From assembly GCA_029378245.1 (NCBI GenBank), contig JARKIF010000006.1:744001-808000 (forward strand): a DNA stretch of 64,000 nucleotides, given 5' to 3'. Position numbers and translations under genes: made by a program. Shown in pieces: positions 49,871-62,981 of the stretch (the first letter of the stretch is position 1; every line of letters starts with the position of its first letter). Source of the DNA: Roridomyces roridus. Taxonomy: Eukaryota > Basidiomycota > Agaricomycetes > Agaricales > Mycenaceae. Under the pieces are notes generated by a model that worked only from the letters and a program-made list of their open reading frames with translations, made no database searches and was not told the DNA's origin.

Positions 49871-52482
49871 CATGTTTCCTACATCAAGAGACATGAAAGT
49901 TCGGCACACGAAGTACCCGCCCATGATCAAACCACATCATCGTTTGGTGGTGTCCATTTCCTCTGCCCGGTGGCTGTCGTGCTCCTTTTGGTCTCTGAAG
50001 CTCATCCCAAGTACTTGACTCACTTTTCTCCGCTCCTGTTCCGATAGCAACTGCAACCCGAACTCTATCTCTTCGCAGGCACAATGGAGACGAAGAGCAT
50101 GGAGGCAGGCGAGTTCCGGATATTCCAAAGTCCAATGTTCAGGTTCTAGTTGAAATCTTCTTTGCTCTGTGGCCATCCAGTTGCTTGCTCAACTACAACT
50201 CCTCCTGGAACCAATTTCTGCTCGCCGTGCAATGCGTTCAAATATTGCGTCACTTGGCTCCACACGCGAGTCTGCGACAGCGGAATTACTCAAATACGAC
50301 ACCCTCTTGGAGCACTGTGTCGCCGATCGATATATTATATATTGGCTTCTCCGCCCCGCCGCCTCCGCCTTGTCATCCCCTTCTTGTCAACCATGCCGAC
50401 TCGTCGCTCGCCGCTCGATCCCTACATCAAGACCATTGTATTTATCCAATAGAGACGCCGGATAGACACCACTTAGCCACAAGCACCGGCGCCATTGGGC
50501 AATAGATTTGGACGCGCCACTTCCCGCCGCTGTACGTCGGCTCGTTTACGCAAACTTACGCCAACATGGAATGAATGTTCGGACGCACGCCCCAATCTGT
50601 TCGCCGATAGTATGCGAACTCGGTGCCAACCCTTTCTATTTGAAATTTCCCAAATTTGACAATCACATTGTAATGTCCGGACGCCTGTGTGGATCACGGT
50701 CCGAATCACCTGTGGGAAGTCTGGGGGTTCGGTGTACAAGACTTGCGGCGGGATGACTGGAGGCAGCCGATCCCATTGATGATCAGCGGGAACTCGGCCA
50801 CATGATGGCGCCAGAGTGGAAGTAGTGAATGTCATCACTATGGGCCCAGGTTCGTGGCGCAGGACCCAGAGCCCAGGTACCACCCGCACTCAACGCGGAT
50901 TCTCCCGCGATGTCGTGCTGTATCCAAGCTGTATCGGTACTTACTTCGTTTCTTCGAGTCGACAGGCGGATGCTATGTATTTAATGATTCACATTACACA
51001 TGAGCCTGGAATCAGGCCATGGACCCTCGGCATCGGTCCGAACCGCCGATTTCCACCTGGGATTTTCCAGATATTTACCTTGCCTATCGAAACATTCTAT
51101 AAACTTCTACTTACCCGAGCGATCCCACAGGCGGGGACGACAGCATCATGAATCCCGAGCGCTCTGAATTTTCGGGCTCGCTGGTCGAGAAATATTTGCA
51201 GAGTGGAGAGCCAACACGGGCTGCACGGGCATCAACGTTGTACAATTGAGCCTCGGATGTCCATTTGGGCGCGGCCACCTTGCGGCCACCCACGCAACTC
51301 GGTGTCATTTTCCCATGGAATATCGGTCCGATTTACCGATTGGAGGATTTTCCAGAATTCAATTCCCGTGTTCCCGCGACACTCAGTTACGCCGACCCTG
51401 TGGATCGACGGCAGCTGGGTCAAAATTGCCCTTTCCAACTGACTAGGATTTCCTTCACGCCGGGCCTGTTTCCGGTGGGCGCGCTCCACTTGTCTTCACT
51501 ATTCCTGCACGGGAAATATTCCACATTGAAGCCAAAAAGCATGGATTCAGATGATCGCCGGTGGGTACGCATCCGGAGATGGCACATTGTCTGAACGCCG
51601 GTTGAGGCCCCGTCAATCAATCATTCTTCGAAATCGACACTGTCAACGTTTAAACAAGTCACCGGCCGGTTGTTCGGGCTCCGGGCCAATCATCCGGATC
51701 CCGTCATAAGGTAAGTAGATGCCGGGAGTCAGGACCCTGGGCCAAACGTAGGCTTGGCTTCAGCGTTTTCTGTCCCTGGCCGACGCGCAAGTACCTGAGT
51801 ATCACCGGACTGCATCCTTTCTTGTTTGACTTTCCCGCTTCGTCTTCAAGTTCTTGTCTCCAAAAGAATGAGCGCGACACCCGCGATTCCTAATCGCCCG
51901 CCCATCCACTCTATCGCGCAAATCTGGCCGCTGGGGCGGTGTGTGGGTCGCCCGCAGGCACAGATGATTACCCTCTCGTCGATCCGCGCTCATTGGCTCC
52001 TTGGGTGGAAAATAGCGTTCTCGAACAGGCAAATGAAATCCAAATCCCGCTAGTCGAGGCATTGTAAATTGATAGTCGACGACGTGAGCGTGGTGATATA
52101 TACCCGTGTGCTCAAAGGGGGATTAAGAAGCCCGCAGTCAGGCCCGTGGTTCCGAAGAGGTTGAATTTTTGTCGTATCGGGGGAGACAACATCGCCGCCG
52201 GCCGCTCGTTTATTTTATTTGTATTTCTTTCTTGTACTTCGTTCCGAAAAGAACGCGCGAGAAGCTCGCTGGATTGCAACACCCGCATGAGAAGGAAGGC
52301 GAGTCGCCCGACGGGAAGTTGTTTAGAACTCTCGGGGACTGTTCGAACGTTTCGCCAACAACATGGTGGCGTTTAACCAAGTGCAGAATACCCAGTGTCG
52401 ATCCCAAAGTCTATGACGATTGGAAAATACACAAGTTCAAAAAACATCTAATTTACACGGCGCTGAAAGAGTAACATCCTAT
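49871..52482. other. Gene-poor stretch
   Basis: About 2.6 kb without a supportable gene. Several 60-110-codon frames overlap on both strands without domains. Short related segments recur, such as CGGTCCGA..CCGATT followed by GATTTTCCAGA near 51035-51070 and 51325-51356, suggesting old repeats. Nothing else recognised. Confidence 0.35.
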
Positions 52483-53620
52483 TTACCGCGGATGCTTCGT
52501 CCTCGGCTTGATCTTATTCCTCTTCAACGAAAGCGGCCTTTCCTTGCCCCTCAACCGCATATACACCCCGCACGCGTTACACACCTGCGCACCCTCCTTA
52601 TTCCTCCTCCAAACACTTGTCTGCCTCGTCCCACAATGACTGCACTTGGGTCCTGGATATGTATTTATCAGAACGAGAGGGAATGTTATACTGGAATTGA
52701 AACTCACCGGTATACAACTCATCCGGCACCTCGGGCTCCCCATCGTCGATATCAGCGTCGATAAGCTCCTGCGGGCGAAGCCGATTCCGCTGTTGGAGGT
52801 ACAACCCACAGGCGTTGCAGAGCGGACGTTGTGTCGAGGGTTCGCGCCGCCACAGGGGAGTGGAGGTAACGTGGCAGTGGAAGCACTCTTTCTTGGGACG
52901 CGTCGAGGCGGGACCGCTCGTGCCAGAGGGCACGGCGTTGGCGCGCGGTAGTGCTGGACGTCCGAGAAGGGAGGTAGAAGCGGGGGTCGACGATGTCGAT
53001 GCGTTCATGAGATAGGAGGAGGAGGAGGAGGTCGGAGTGTACATGGAGGGTGACGCAGATGACGAGGTCGTGGATGACGACGGGTAGTGCTGGTGCTCGG
53101 GGAGCATCTGGTTCCACTGCGGATACTCGTCCGAGGTGGGCGAGTGCCACATCGCAGCGGGGTGCTTCAGATGGCTATTCCGTCCCTGCTGATATGCAGT
53201 AGTGGCGGCGTAAGGATGCCCATGTGCAGCTGACGCATGCGGCCACTCGTTGTCGTAGGCGGGATCGAAGACTGGGTTGGGAGACGCTGGCTCCGACTCG
53301 GCAGCATACATAGAGATAAGACCATTGAGATCGAGTGGTGGACTCAGCGAGTCCGAGTGCGTGCTGGGCGACCGAGTGAGGGAGGGAAGAGGTGGCGTCC
53401 TGTATTGTGAGTAGCCGGCGGCCTCTATGCGGCGTGGCGCGCGTCAGTCGACAAAAGTGACAATAACGAGAATTGACCGACCGGGCTCCCAGTAAGTCGC
53501 AGCCCGCAGCGCCGGTGATGGACGAGACGAGAACAAGGGCGGCGAGGCGCGCTGACCAGCGTCGGGCGGATCGCGGTCTACTATCGCGCTGAATAAGGCA
53601 CTGTGTACACTGTGGGCCAT
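52483..53620 (-). CDS. GATA-type transcription factor with two zinc fingers
   Basis: A nuclear regulator. A short first exon starts at ATG 53618-53620 (MAHSVHSALF). An intron (53481-53425) leads to EAAGYSQYRTPPLPSLTRSP and a long Ser/Thr/Pro-rich region. The first finger is CFHC..STPLWRREPSTQRPLCNAC (18 residues between Cys pairs, about 52795-52885), followed by GLYLQQRNRLRPQEL. The second intron (52707-52653) joins PDELYTG to PKCSHCGTRQTSVWRR..VCNAC (17 residues between pairs), GVYMRLRGKERPLSLKRNK and the stop at 52483. So one finger is of the 18-residue-loop type and the other of the 17-residue type. Fungal two-finger GATA factors include iron and nitrogen regulators, but the short linker here makes the role uncertain. 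Confidence 0.88.
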
Positions 53621-56600
53621 CGATTGGGAGGGGGGCTGTTCACTGACAAAGTTGGCTGCCTTTAAGCTAAATTCATGCTATGATAGCCAATCGGAAATCA
53701 AAAGTAAAGCCGGAAGAGAATCCAACGTCAATTTACCGGGGCCGTGGCTTCGGACTCTTTTTGGACCTGATGATCGCGGCGGACGCAGAAAGATTTCCCA
53801 CACATGATCTTCCGTCAGGCGCCCCGAAGTTGACCGACCGAGGGACAGCAGGAAATCCGTGGTTACGTGCGCTGTCTTATTTGAATTGATGGAATGAAGC
53901 AGGGTGGGTGGTGCGGCTGCGGATCCCGTGGTGGATGGGCGGCAACGGCAATGTCCGTCGTTGCAGGGCTGCCCATTTCGTGGAGCCACCGAGCGCCGGG
54001 GTGAGATCGCCGACACTTGGGCGCGGCATGTCATTCAGGAGGCCCCGCGCAAATCTTGAAAACTAAAAGGATATGCGGAGATCAGTAACCAAAATCAAAT
54101 GCACTTGATGTGCGGGCGGAGTTGTGTTCCGTTTGAAACTTGAGGATCGTCTTGTCCAAGCGTGGACATGAGCGTGCGGCGGTGAACTCAGATGAAGAAA
54201 ACGCAGCACTTCGATCATGGTACGTCGTATGTGTGAAGATAAACGTTGAAACGCCAGAAAAGCCCGAATCGGCGTTCTTTTCAAGTATCACGCGACACAA
54301 AAAGACGGGATGGGACCGGGATGCCATCCAAAATGAACGGATCTTCGAGACACAGTAAGACAACGGTAGGAGCCAGAAAGCAGTGTTCATCAAGGAATCA
54401 ATAGGTTCAAGAAGACAGGTTACAGGAGCGCGTCAAGACCACTGGCAGCTGACGGTGAGACCGAGGCATCCAGCCAACGCAAACCGTAGAATTGCTGAGA
54501 ATCAAGCTCCAGTGCAGCGGGAATTCACTTTCAACTCGTATGCGGAGTGCGCACTGGCGTGGAAGGTTTGGTGCTGGTGGAGTGAAAGCAAAATGATTTG
54601 ATGGGCCAAGCTGGGACAAGCTATCATCATCATCGACATCGGTCGGCACGATTCGGCACAGGCCAGCTGATTATCAAGTTACGATGCCGATTCACACCTG
54701 GAAATTTAAAGTAAAATTCCCCATTACAGTAGACGTCTTATCCTTATCTTGTCTTGACAAATTCTGGGGTTCCGCCGATTATGGCCATGGGCCGTCAACG
54801 CGTCCCGGACTCCCTCGGGCGTATAATTTAAATTCGGCGGCGGCAAACCGGACTGCAAATCCGCGGACCCACTACCATCCGTCTGCGCATTCATCGCCGA
54901 CCGCTTCCAACTGCGCCATCCGCTCCACCATATCACACAGACTACAGTCGCATCTCTGGTCACGGCCGCAATGCCGAACCAAAAGAGATGCAGGCGTTAT
55001 TCGCCATCCATTACAGATTTTCCGTTTCGTTCAAATCTTGTTATTTACAGTACACACTCGAAGCACATCAAGATAGCCTTACAAGGCGGGGGTTTCAGAG
55101 TTTTGGTGCCGATGGAGGAATCCCAAAGACGAAGTCTTCAAAACCGAGAAAGATTGGAGTTCCAAACGAACGTAGAATGTCTCGTTCATTGGATCAATTA
55201 TAATCTACGTCTGTGGCTGGCGATTGATCCCGCCGACAAGAAATTCCATGACAATTAAACACCGACAGCATCCATCGCATTCAATTCACCCCACCCGACG
55301 TCCCGGGACCATGACCTTGATGAACGCACTGCAAGCCGTAGGTGAAAGAATGCTAGGCGCAAAGCGATGCGCAGGGTTCATGAATTCGTTGAACTGAGCA
55401 GGACGCTGATACGCCTGCAATATGAACACGCTAGGAATACGTGAAATTTCGCGATTTCTCTTATAACCAACAGTAGTATCATCTCACGAGAGCGCTAGTG
55501 CTGAGCCCAGAAGCAGCTAGTAGGATTACGATGCATGGTGTACTGTACGGGTCGAAGGGGAACCTAAGATGACTGACGGACCCACTCCGAAACATGTAGG
55601 AGTTCGTGCTAGTCCTCTTACCAATGGGAATATCTTATAACCAAGTCGTTGAGCTCTGGTTCAATCCGATGGTTACAAGGGAATTAGCAGCAATTGGGAA
55701 TAAGCGGACGGTTGAGTCATTGATCACGATCGAGGCCTCAGCTGGAGTCATTACCAACCGGAATGATGGCGCCGGAAGATCGTGTGCCTGGTCCGTGATA
55801 TCGGAACACGGGAGCACTCTGGAATCACTACTTGCGAGCTTCGGAATGGTGTCTTTGACGACGGGATACCCAAGATGTGGGTATCGAATTAAAGCTACGG
55901 ACCAGTACTATCCGGTCCTGGAACGATAGCGCAGAGTAGGAAAGATGGGAATAATGGAACTCGACTTCCGACCCTCGGCATCAGCCTTACCAAACTGAAA
56001 CATGATGGATCGACGGCTGACTGAGCTTGGGATGGTGCGAGGATGGCGCCATCCAACCTGTAGACCAATGAAATAGCAAGGATACCCTAATTGCGTTGCG
56101 AGGATCGCATTCCTGTATTATTTATTAGATTGCCGGACTTGTATATAACTAGGTAGAGTGTTCCCTTGGAGGCCGGACAATCACCCCCGTCTGTTGTACG
56201 CATTAGCGTCTCTAAAGGGTTGTGCTTGAGCTTTCGAGGTGCACTGTGTTGGATAGTGGCTTCTTAAAGTTTGTACTAGTTGGAATCATATTATTTTGAA
56301 TCGGAATCGTCGTCATCGTTGAAACCAAATCGTCGTACTCGCCTCAATCAAGAATCTATTAAGCAATCAGTCAAGTCAAGTCGTTGGAACATCGTCGTAT
56401 TTGGCTAGGGAATCTCAGTACCAGTCGGGAAGAAGAGTAGAATCGAGTTGCGAAGTTTCGGAATAAGGAATACGATCGGTGTTTGACCACCAACCCACCT
56501 ACTACATCAATCTTATCAACTACAGCTGAGAAGCTATACAATCTACCAAAAGGGTTGCTTGTTCCAGTCTCGACTGAACCTAAAACCCGTCCCTTGGAAA

Positions 56601-56965
56601 TACCACTTTCCTTCGGAATAAACTTATTACTTTCTCCCTCCACAACCTACTACCTGTATAAGGACCTGTATTGGGACTTTTACTCGTCTGAACACTCGAT
56701 TGAATACACTCGCTACGAGCTCGTGTCTGTGTTGGTTATCTAAATAAGCTACTTGCTTATTCCTGTGTACCACCGTATACGATACAGTGGTGTTGGGTTT
56801 CTCCCTTGGGTTTAGAGCACATTCGTCAACGCCCACTAGCCTCCCTCAACGCAACACATGTCCGGTCCACGTCCACTATCTTGACCATTTTCGTGAGCTC
56901 CCTGAGCGCAAACTAGATTTGATTTGTCCGAGTTGAGACGATTATTCACGCGGAAAAAATGGATT
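53621..56965. other. Gene-poor, partly AT-rich stretch
   Basis: About 3.3 kb without a supportable gene. From about 55590 to 56830 the sequence is AT-rich with features of decayed LTR sequence (TGTTGGATAGTGG at 56249, TTGTATATAACTAGG near 56137, and a PolII-like TATA). I found no paired LTR or target duplication. Frames at 55606-55929 (+) and 56483-56743 (+) lack recognisable domains. Confidence 0.35.
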
Positions 56966-58652
56966 TCAACGCATATAAAAACCCTCTTGTTTCACATTCT
57001 TGGCACGCGGTAACGTTCCCTTCAACGCTTGTTCCATCTCGGTCAAACGGACCACCAACACACCGGCTTCGCTGTAGTCGGTGACGACGAACGGGATGGA
57101 GAGTTCAGCAGCAAGGTAGATGACATCCTGCCAAGACGGGTAGGTGCCGAGACCTGCGTTGAGGGCGACGATGACGTCGGGGTTTTCGGAAGGGTTGCGG
57201 GAGGGGACATAGTCGGCGTCTTTAGCGTCTAGAAGGACACGAATGGTGCCGCTGCCGCAGGACGCGGGACTCGTGTACTTGAACACACAATACCGCGCGG
57301 AAGGTTTGATGTCTCCCCGAGTTATCGCACCAGCAACTGATTTCCGAACTGTAGGTCCGAACATGACCATGTCGAGGTCGGTGTTGGGGAAGAGGAGTGC
57401 GAGTTCACCGAAGCTAGAGGGACATGTCAACGAGGAGAGGGGAAAGGGAGGGCGACGCACACTGGAATAAAGGTAATTTCATCCTGTATCAAGTTGAATC
57501 AGAATACAGAGGTCAAGCGAGCGTCACACGACGCACCTGAGCTCCCACATAGAAAATCGTCAACTTCCTTCTCGGTCCAGGCTGGTATATAGGCATGATA
57601 CCCGCCGCTTTGAGACAGGCGTACACGGTGAGCGGCCAATGAAGCAGTAAAGCTGCGGGCGAAGTCATCGGTAGTCCACGCCACTGATAGTAGCTGCGCC
57701 ACGAGTCGTCGAAGGTGGGAGGAAAGCTGGGGAGATGCGCGTTCGGCTCATGCAACCGTTCAAGTGAAGGGATCTGCTCTTTGGGAAGCCGCCATCCTTC
57801 CTGCTCCGACAACGAGGTCCACGGCGCCTTATGAACCTCCTCGCCCATCAACGCGTCGAGATTCTTCACAGTTTCTACCCAGTAGCCGACCTTTTTGCGA
57901 TCCGTACCGAGAAGACCGAATTGGATGAGAACGACGCTGTTGTGATAGGCGCCAGAGGAGACGTATCCTCTCGCCGTCCAAGGGAACTGTTCCAAGATCG
58001 CCTTCCATCGAGAGAGTATTTCCCCATCGCGCTGTTAATGGATGTCCGTAAGACATGCTGTCTAGCTTCAAGAAAGACTCATGCTGACCTTGTGCCCCTC
58101 ATACAAAGGCTTGTGGCCAAACCAATCTCGTTTCGCACACTCTGGAGAACAATATACGACCATTTTACACGCGGAGCATACTCTGAGCTGGAGAGAGGTC
58201 AAATCGAGCGAAATCGGAGAGTGAAAAAGACGCACTGGCTCCTCGACAGGTTTTCGGCACGCTGAACAGCCGTGAGGGTCCTCTGTCTGGATGCGCAAAG
58301 AAGGATCGTGCTTGATACGCGCCCATAGTTGGCGGAGTTGGCGATGGCCCTCCTCCTGCCTCGTAAGCGCAGCTTTTTCGTCGGTGTGCATCGTGGGCGG
58401 AAGGAAGAAAGTGGCAGTCACGCCTTCCAATACGTACCCATCACGTCGACCTGTTTGGCCAACTGGCGGCAGAAAGACGGCTGATGGTGCATCAAAAACA
58501 CTTTTCCCTTCACACAGTACAACGCAAGTATACAGGAAATTTCCAACCACGACAGACTGGTCGAGATTGGCACAAGTCTTCTGGTACTGCTCCCAACCGT
58601 CCGCAGTGAAACCCGCATTCTTGAATTTACGTGATATATTTACAGCCAAGTG
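56966..58652 (-). CDS. MYND zinc finger / MSS51-like C-terminal domain protein
   Basis: Four exons. The first reads NAGFTADGWEQYQKT, VVLCEGKSVFDAPSAVFLPP and RRDGYVLEGVTATFFLPP, then a finger CSACRKPVEEP..VCSACKMVVYCSPECAKRDWFGHKPLYEGHK. Introns near 58096-58039, 57545-57495 and 57465-57420 lead to RDGEILSRWKAILEQFPW, FIPVFGELALLFPNTDLDMV, VIVALNAGLGTYPSWQDVI and PFVVTDYSEAG, with a stop at 56966-56968. The second half matches the MSS51-like C-terminal domain; such proteins probably mediate protein contacts. The last MYND ligand, normally Cys after HKxx, is Tyr here. No ATG opens this region: the frame runs back to a single TAA ending the ARM gene, so it may be the 3' part of a fusion. Confidence 0.75.
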
Positions 58653-60345
58653 TTAATCCAACTTCATGGACGCATCCAGTTCCAAACCTCTCAGAACATC
58701 GAGCGTTGCGTGAGACACACGGCGGATTTCAGTATTGCTTGATTCCATGAGCTCCGGAAGAACTGACAGGAGACCAGCGTCCAAGATTTCTTGTACGCGA
58801 TCAGCTTTCGAGGCCAATGTCCCGATTGCGAGTGTCGCATTTGCAACGACTTCGGAGTCACTGTCACTACGGCCGCATGGATCGTGTAAGTAAACAGCGA
58901 ATATTATTCAATGTTGGTGGGCCTCCAGACGCACCGGAGCAGAGAGAGCAGACGATGAACTGGGAACGTGTTCAATATGGGCGAGTTGTGACGGGCGATC
59001 TTGTCCAAAAGGTAAGAAGCTGGCCTGCGGATGTCGACATCCGGAGAGTCGAGGAGCTCCGGGATCAAGTTGAGAATTTCTACATCCAGAGCGGCCTGTG
59101 CACCGTCCGGCCACTCGGATATATTCCAGAGTGCGAATAATGAGTTTTGAATGACAATTGTGTCGCTGTCACTTGAGATTGCAATTGAGGGCCCAGGGAC
59201 TAAGAAATGCTGGATGAACATACCGCAATAACAGAACCAAGTGACTGCAAGGATTCGTAGCCAACACAGGAACCGATGTTGGCTCGTGCTGGGCGATGAT
59301 GCCCAGTAAACGACATGCTGATGAGCGCAGTTCTTTATGCGAAGACTCCAAAATCTCCGGGAAGCGAATCAGGATCCCCACGCTCACTGCAGCCTTTGCA
59401 CCTTCAGGTTGCATCGATATGTTACCAAGGGCCCAGAGTGCATACTCGAAGACTCCAGGATCAGCGTCCCTATGAGTCGATACGTTGAACTCGCAGACTC
59501 GAACCGGCGGGCTCGGACGCACCTCAGTAGCAGCAGAAGACACTCCCAAGATCTCGGGGACAAGACCTCGGCGAATGAGGCCTGGTGGGAGGCCATATTA
59601 CCGAGAATCACACACGATGTGCGCCGTATTCCCGTATGCCCAGAACGTACGAGACCAGGAAGGACTCGAAGAAATCCAAAGTTCAGAACAAATTGCGCGC
59701 CGTTAGAGTATGTACATGCACGCGTTGCCCAGTGCCCGAAAGGCGTAATGTACGATGGTCGGGTCCTTGTCGCTGCTCGTCGGTTCAGCTCCATCGAGGG
59801 TAGTTCAGGGCCAGGTGGGGACTCACTCCAACAGCGACACAAGAAACTGGAAAATGTTGGCGGTCAAGACCAGATCCACGGACGTTCGTCTCCGAAGGAC
59901 ATTCACAAGCATGTAGCATGTCTCCTTGCGCACTTGAGCGGCCGGAGACGTAAGGAGTGACTCTAACAGGTCGGGTGTCGATGCGAACGCTCGTGCAATT
60001 GCCGTTGCGGCGTCATCATGTGGATCCGATCTGGCAGCGAGGTATCTCAAAACGACGGTCTTGGTCCCAATCCCGGCGTCTTTATACCTACGGAATTGAA
60101 TTGAACAGACCGTGAGTGAAGTTGAGACTGAATAAATGCCAGAGGTAGCTTTTGTAGATTTCAAGCTTCTCTTCCGCCAGATTGGTGCCCGTATCCTCCT
60201 TGATAAAGCCCAGAGCCTGCTGGCGATACAAGTACTTCATCAAGGGTTTCGCCAGAGTATGGAGCCGAATGGATGCTGGTGGAGGACTGCTGTCCGACCA
60301 GTAGCTCAGTAAGCTCGGGATGCTGGGCTGGCGACTGAGTGACAT
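58653..60345 (-). CDS. Armadillo-repeat family protein
   Basis: ATG is at 60343-60345 (an in-frame ATG 60 bp earlier is possible). The family-typical N-terminus reads PSLLSYWSDSSPPPASIRLH and AKPLMKYLYRQQALGFIKED. ARM-like repeats follow: PDLLESLLTSPAAQVRKETC, GAQFVLNFGFLRVLPGLV, GAKAAVSVGILIRFPEILES, GAQAALDVEILNLIPELLDS and VQEILDAGLLSVLPELMESS. The last ends LELDASMKLD at TAA 58653-58655. Several introns are needed. The first appears to use a GC donor (CTG/GCATTT), where the paralogue has GT. The join near 59715 (ALGNA to SNGAQF) is unresolved and may hide another shift. Repeats of this kind bind partner proteins. Confidence 0.7.
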
Positions 60346-60507
60346 GAGGGCAGGAAGCAAGAGAAGGGGGCGGGGATTCAGCGGATTCCGGCTGCTATTT
60401 GTCACACATCAATCATAATCCCTAATCCGACATCTGACAGGCACCGCCTCCACAGACTCTTACTCGCTGCTCTCCCGAGCAGATGAGCTGCTCTGGCCAG
60501 TCCTCTC
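60346..60507. promoter_or_regulatory. Shared divergent promoter of ARM paralogues
   Basis: Only 162 bp separate the two start codons of the head-to-head ARM genes, so transcription must start from both sides of this interval or within it. No TATA box is obvious. Confidence 0.5.
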
Positions 60508-62583
60508 ATGTCCCTATCCCGTCAGCCCAGCGTACCAAGCCTACTCAGCTACTGGTCAGATAGCAGCCCCGCCCCGGCCTCGATCCGCCTCCACACTCTC
60601 GCAAAGCCCTTGCAAAAGTACCTCTATCGGCAGCAGGCGGTCGGCTTCATCAAGGGGGATTGGGTGCGGAAGTTGGACAGGGAGATGATGGAGGTGTATA
60701 GGAGCTATCTCACGTGCGCCGATTCCTCCCTCCGTGCTCGTTCCGATGACCGAGACACTGACTCGATTGCAGATACAAAGACGCAGGGACTCAGACCAAG
60801 GCCGTCGTTTTGAACTTCCTCATCTCAAAAGCATACTCTGAGATTGACGTTGACGAGGTTACGTTCTCGCTGACGGAGGAGCCGGACCTGTTACCCTCGC
60901 TTCTCGCTCATCCCGCTGCTCGAATACGACGGCGGACGTGCGAACTCGTGACCGCCATGGCATTGCAGGAATTCGGAGTGGATGCTCTGCTGGGTTCGGG
61001 TGTTTTTAGCGCTCTCACTGCGGTGCTAAGGTCCGCTGCGTTTATACCATATCCACTCGTGGTTTACCACAAAGTCACAGGGATGATGCAGCCCGTGTCG
61101 CAGCAAGCGCACTCGTGGCTCTCGCAGCGCTATCCAACCACCCAGATGGTGCTCAATCTGTTGTGCAGACTCGTATCTTGGGCTTTCTGGCTACCCTTCT
61201 TGAATCGCCTGACGCACAGATCCGCTCATCGACTTGTATGATGCTCGGAAACATTGCGCAGCATGCCTCCACGCTGAGCGCAGTCGTGGCCGCCGGGTCC
61301 TGCAGACATTTAGTGTCACTGCTGCGGTGCGTTTACTACATTCTATACGATGGACTGGTACCGACTCGATTGAAGCGACGCAGACAGGACCGTCGCTGCT
61401 CGGGCGTCATTCGTGGTTGAAAAGATATGCCACAGCCCTGAAGGCGCTCAGGCTGCTCTAGACTCCGGTCTCCTACATGTCATCCCAGATTCATTGGGCT
61501 CCCACGAGCTTCCCTCGACAGACGAACCCACAGCTGCGATACCTGGCGTCATCCAGAACGGGTTGTTCGTACTCCGCAATCTATCTGCGGCCACTGTAGA
61601 TGCAGGCGTTCTTTCCTTCTTTGACTCCCCTCACACGAAGATACGTTCTTTGACGTGTTCCAAGACGGGCACGATTGCACAACACAGTTCGACTCTGGGC
61701 ACAGTGGGAGCTTCCAGCCCGCGCAATCGTCTCACATCCCTCTTGCGGTCTTCAATTTCCACTCGTTTTGCCATTCTCCGCTTATCGTTTCTCCAGCGAC
61801 ACCGACGAAAAAGACGTCACGACAGCCTTCTTTGCAGCCTGTCAACTATCCAACACGCGTGACGGCCGAGGGCAGCAAACCGCCGCCCTCGACACTCATA
61901 TTCTCAACTTCATACCCGAGCTGCTCCATTCTCCCAACGTCGACGTGCGTACGTCGATAGCATACATGCTGAGCTCGATGGCGTCGCACGAGTCCACCTC
62001 GGGTATACTCCTCACGGCTACGCCGACGACGTATAGACTCGTTTTGTTGTTACGGTACGCAGGCCCACGTTGGTACCTCACACCGATTGAACGTAAGACA
62101 GGGATAACGAGCCCGACGTTATGCGAAATACCCTGTTTGCGCTCGAGAACATATGCAAGCAGCCTGCCGGAGCCCAGGCCGTCGCGGACGCTCGACTCGT
62201 GAACTGGATGCCAGATCTCCTTGGTTCGCTTGATTCGCAAATCCGGGCAACGACGTGTCGTTTGGTGGCTAGAATGGCGCGGTACGACGGGACTCGGACT
62301 CTTGTCCAGTATCTCGTACCTTTGTTACGGTGAGTTACCCGTCCTTTGAATCGTCGGCAATCGAATACTGAATGTGAGCAAAAGGGACGCCGAGGAAGAC
62401 GTCGTCGAAGAAGCAGCGATGGCGCTCGACTGCGTATTCGAACAGGACGAGGGGAGTGTGCAGGCTGCCTTGGACGTGGAGATTATGCATACCATTCGGG
62501 AAGCACTCTCGGAATCGCCGAGTGCGAACGTTCAGCGGATGATGGCGAGGTTGACCAATCAAATATCGGGAGGGATTGTGTAA
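60508..62583 (+). CDS. Armadillo-repeat family protein, paralogue
   Basis: ATG at 60508 gives MSLSRQPSVPSLLSYWSDSS, then PASIRLHTLAKPLQKYLYRQ, almost identical to the divergent neighbour. Intron 1 (about 60715-60774) joins VYRSYL to YKDAGTQTKAVVLNFL. Repeats follow: PDLLPSLLAHPAARIRRRTC, GAQSVVQTRILGFLATLLES, GAQAALDSGLLHVIPDSLGS, LDTHILNFIPELLHSPNVD, GAQAVADARLVNWMPDLLGS and VQAALDVEIMHTIREALSES. It ends NQISGGIV at TAA 62581-62583. Exon edges in the middle (61020-61450) are approximate. It lacks the MYND part found after the other copy. Confidence 0.75.
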
Positions 62584-62981
62584 TATTGAAGGCATCTTTC
62601 ACCACATCGCTTGTCGGGGCACACACAAGTAAGTAATTTCCGAGCAGATTGAATCTGGGTGGTGATGCCGATTAGCAGTGTGGGGTCGGAGCCCATGGCA
62701 ACCTAGAGCATGGGGGCGTAATAGGGCGTCATACATTCCCCGTCGCCCCAGTCCAATGAAATGGTTCCATTACGTTCTCGAAACTCTCACCCGTGGCCAA
62801 GCTGGACTTCTCACGTGCGCAACCCGTGCGATTCGCGAGTAGATTTCATTACAAGTATCATGAAATCAAAGAGTTCGATATCACCCTTCTGATAAAGCCA
62901 CTGCCAACGCTCCCAGGGCGGCTCCAAAAGTATATAAAGCTGCCATGACGAAGACGAGACAGTTCCCTCTTACTCTTCCCC
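62584..62981 (+). promoter_or_regulatory. Intergenic with TATA box of the membrane-protein gene
   Basis: No gene. TATATAAA at 62931-62938 lies 43-50 bp before the ATG at 62982, a good core-promoter position. Confidence 0.5.

Noticed and set aside
50473..51620. Several 80-140-codon frames on both strands
   Set aside because: They overlap each other, lack domains and show repeat-like composition.
56249..56832. Solo LTR starting TGTTGGATAGTGG
   Set aside because: AT content and start look right, but no convincing end or target duplication was found.
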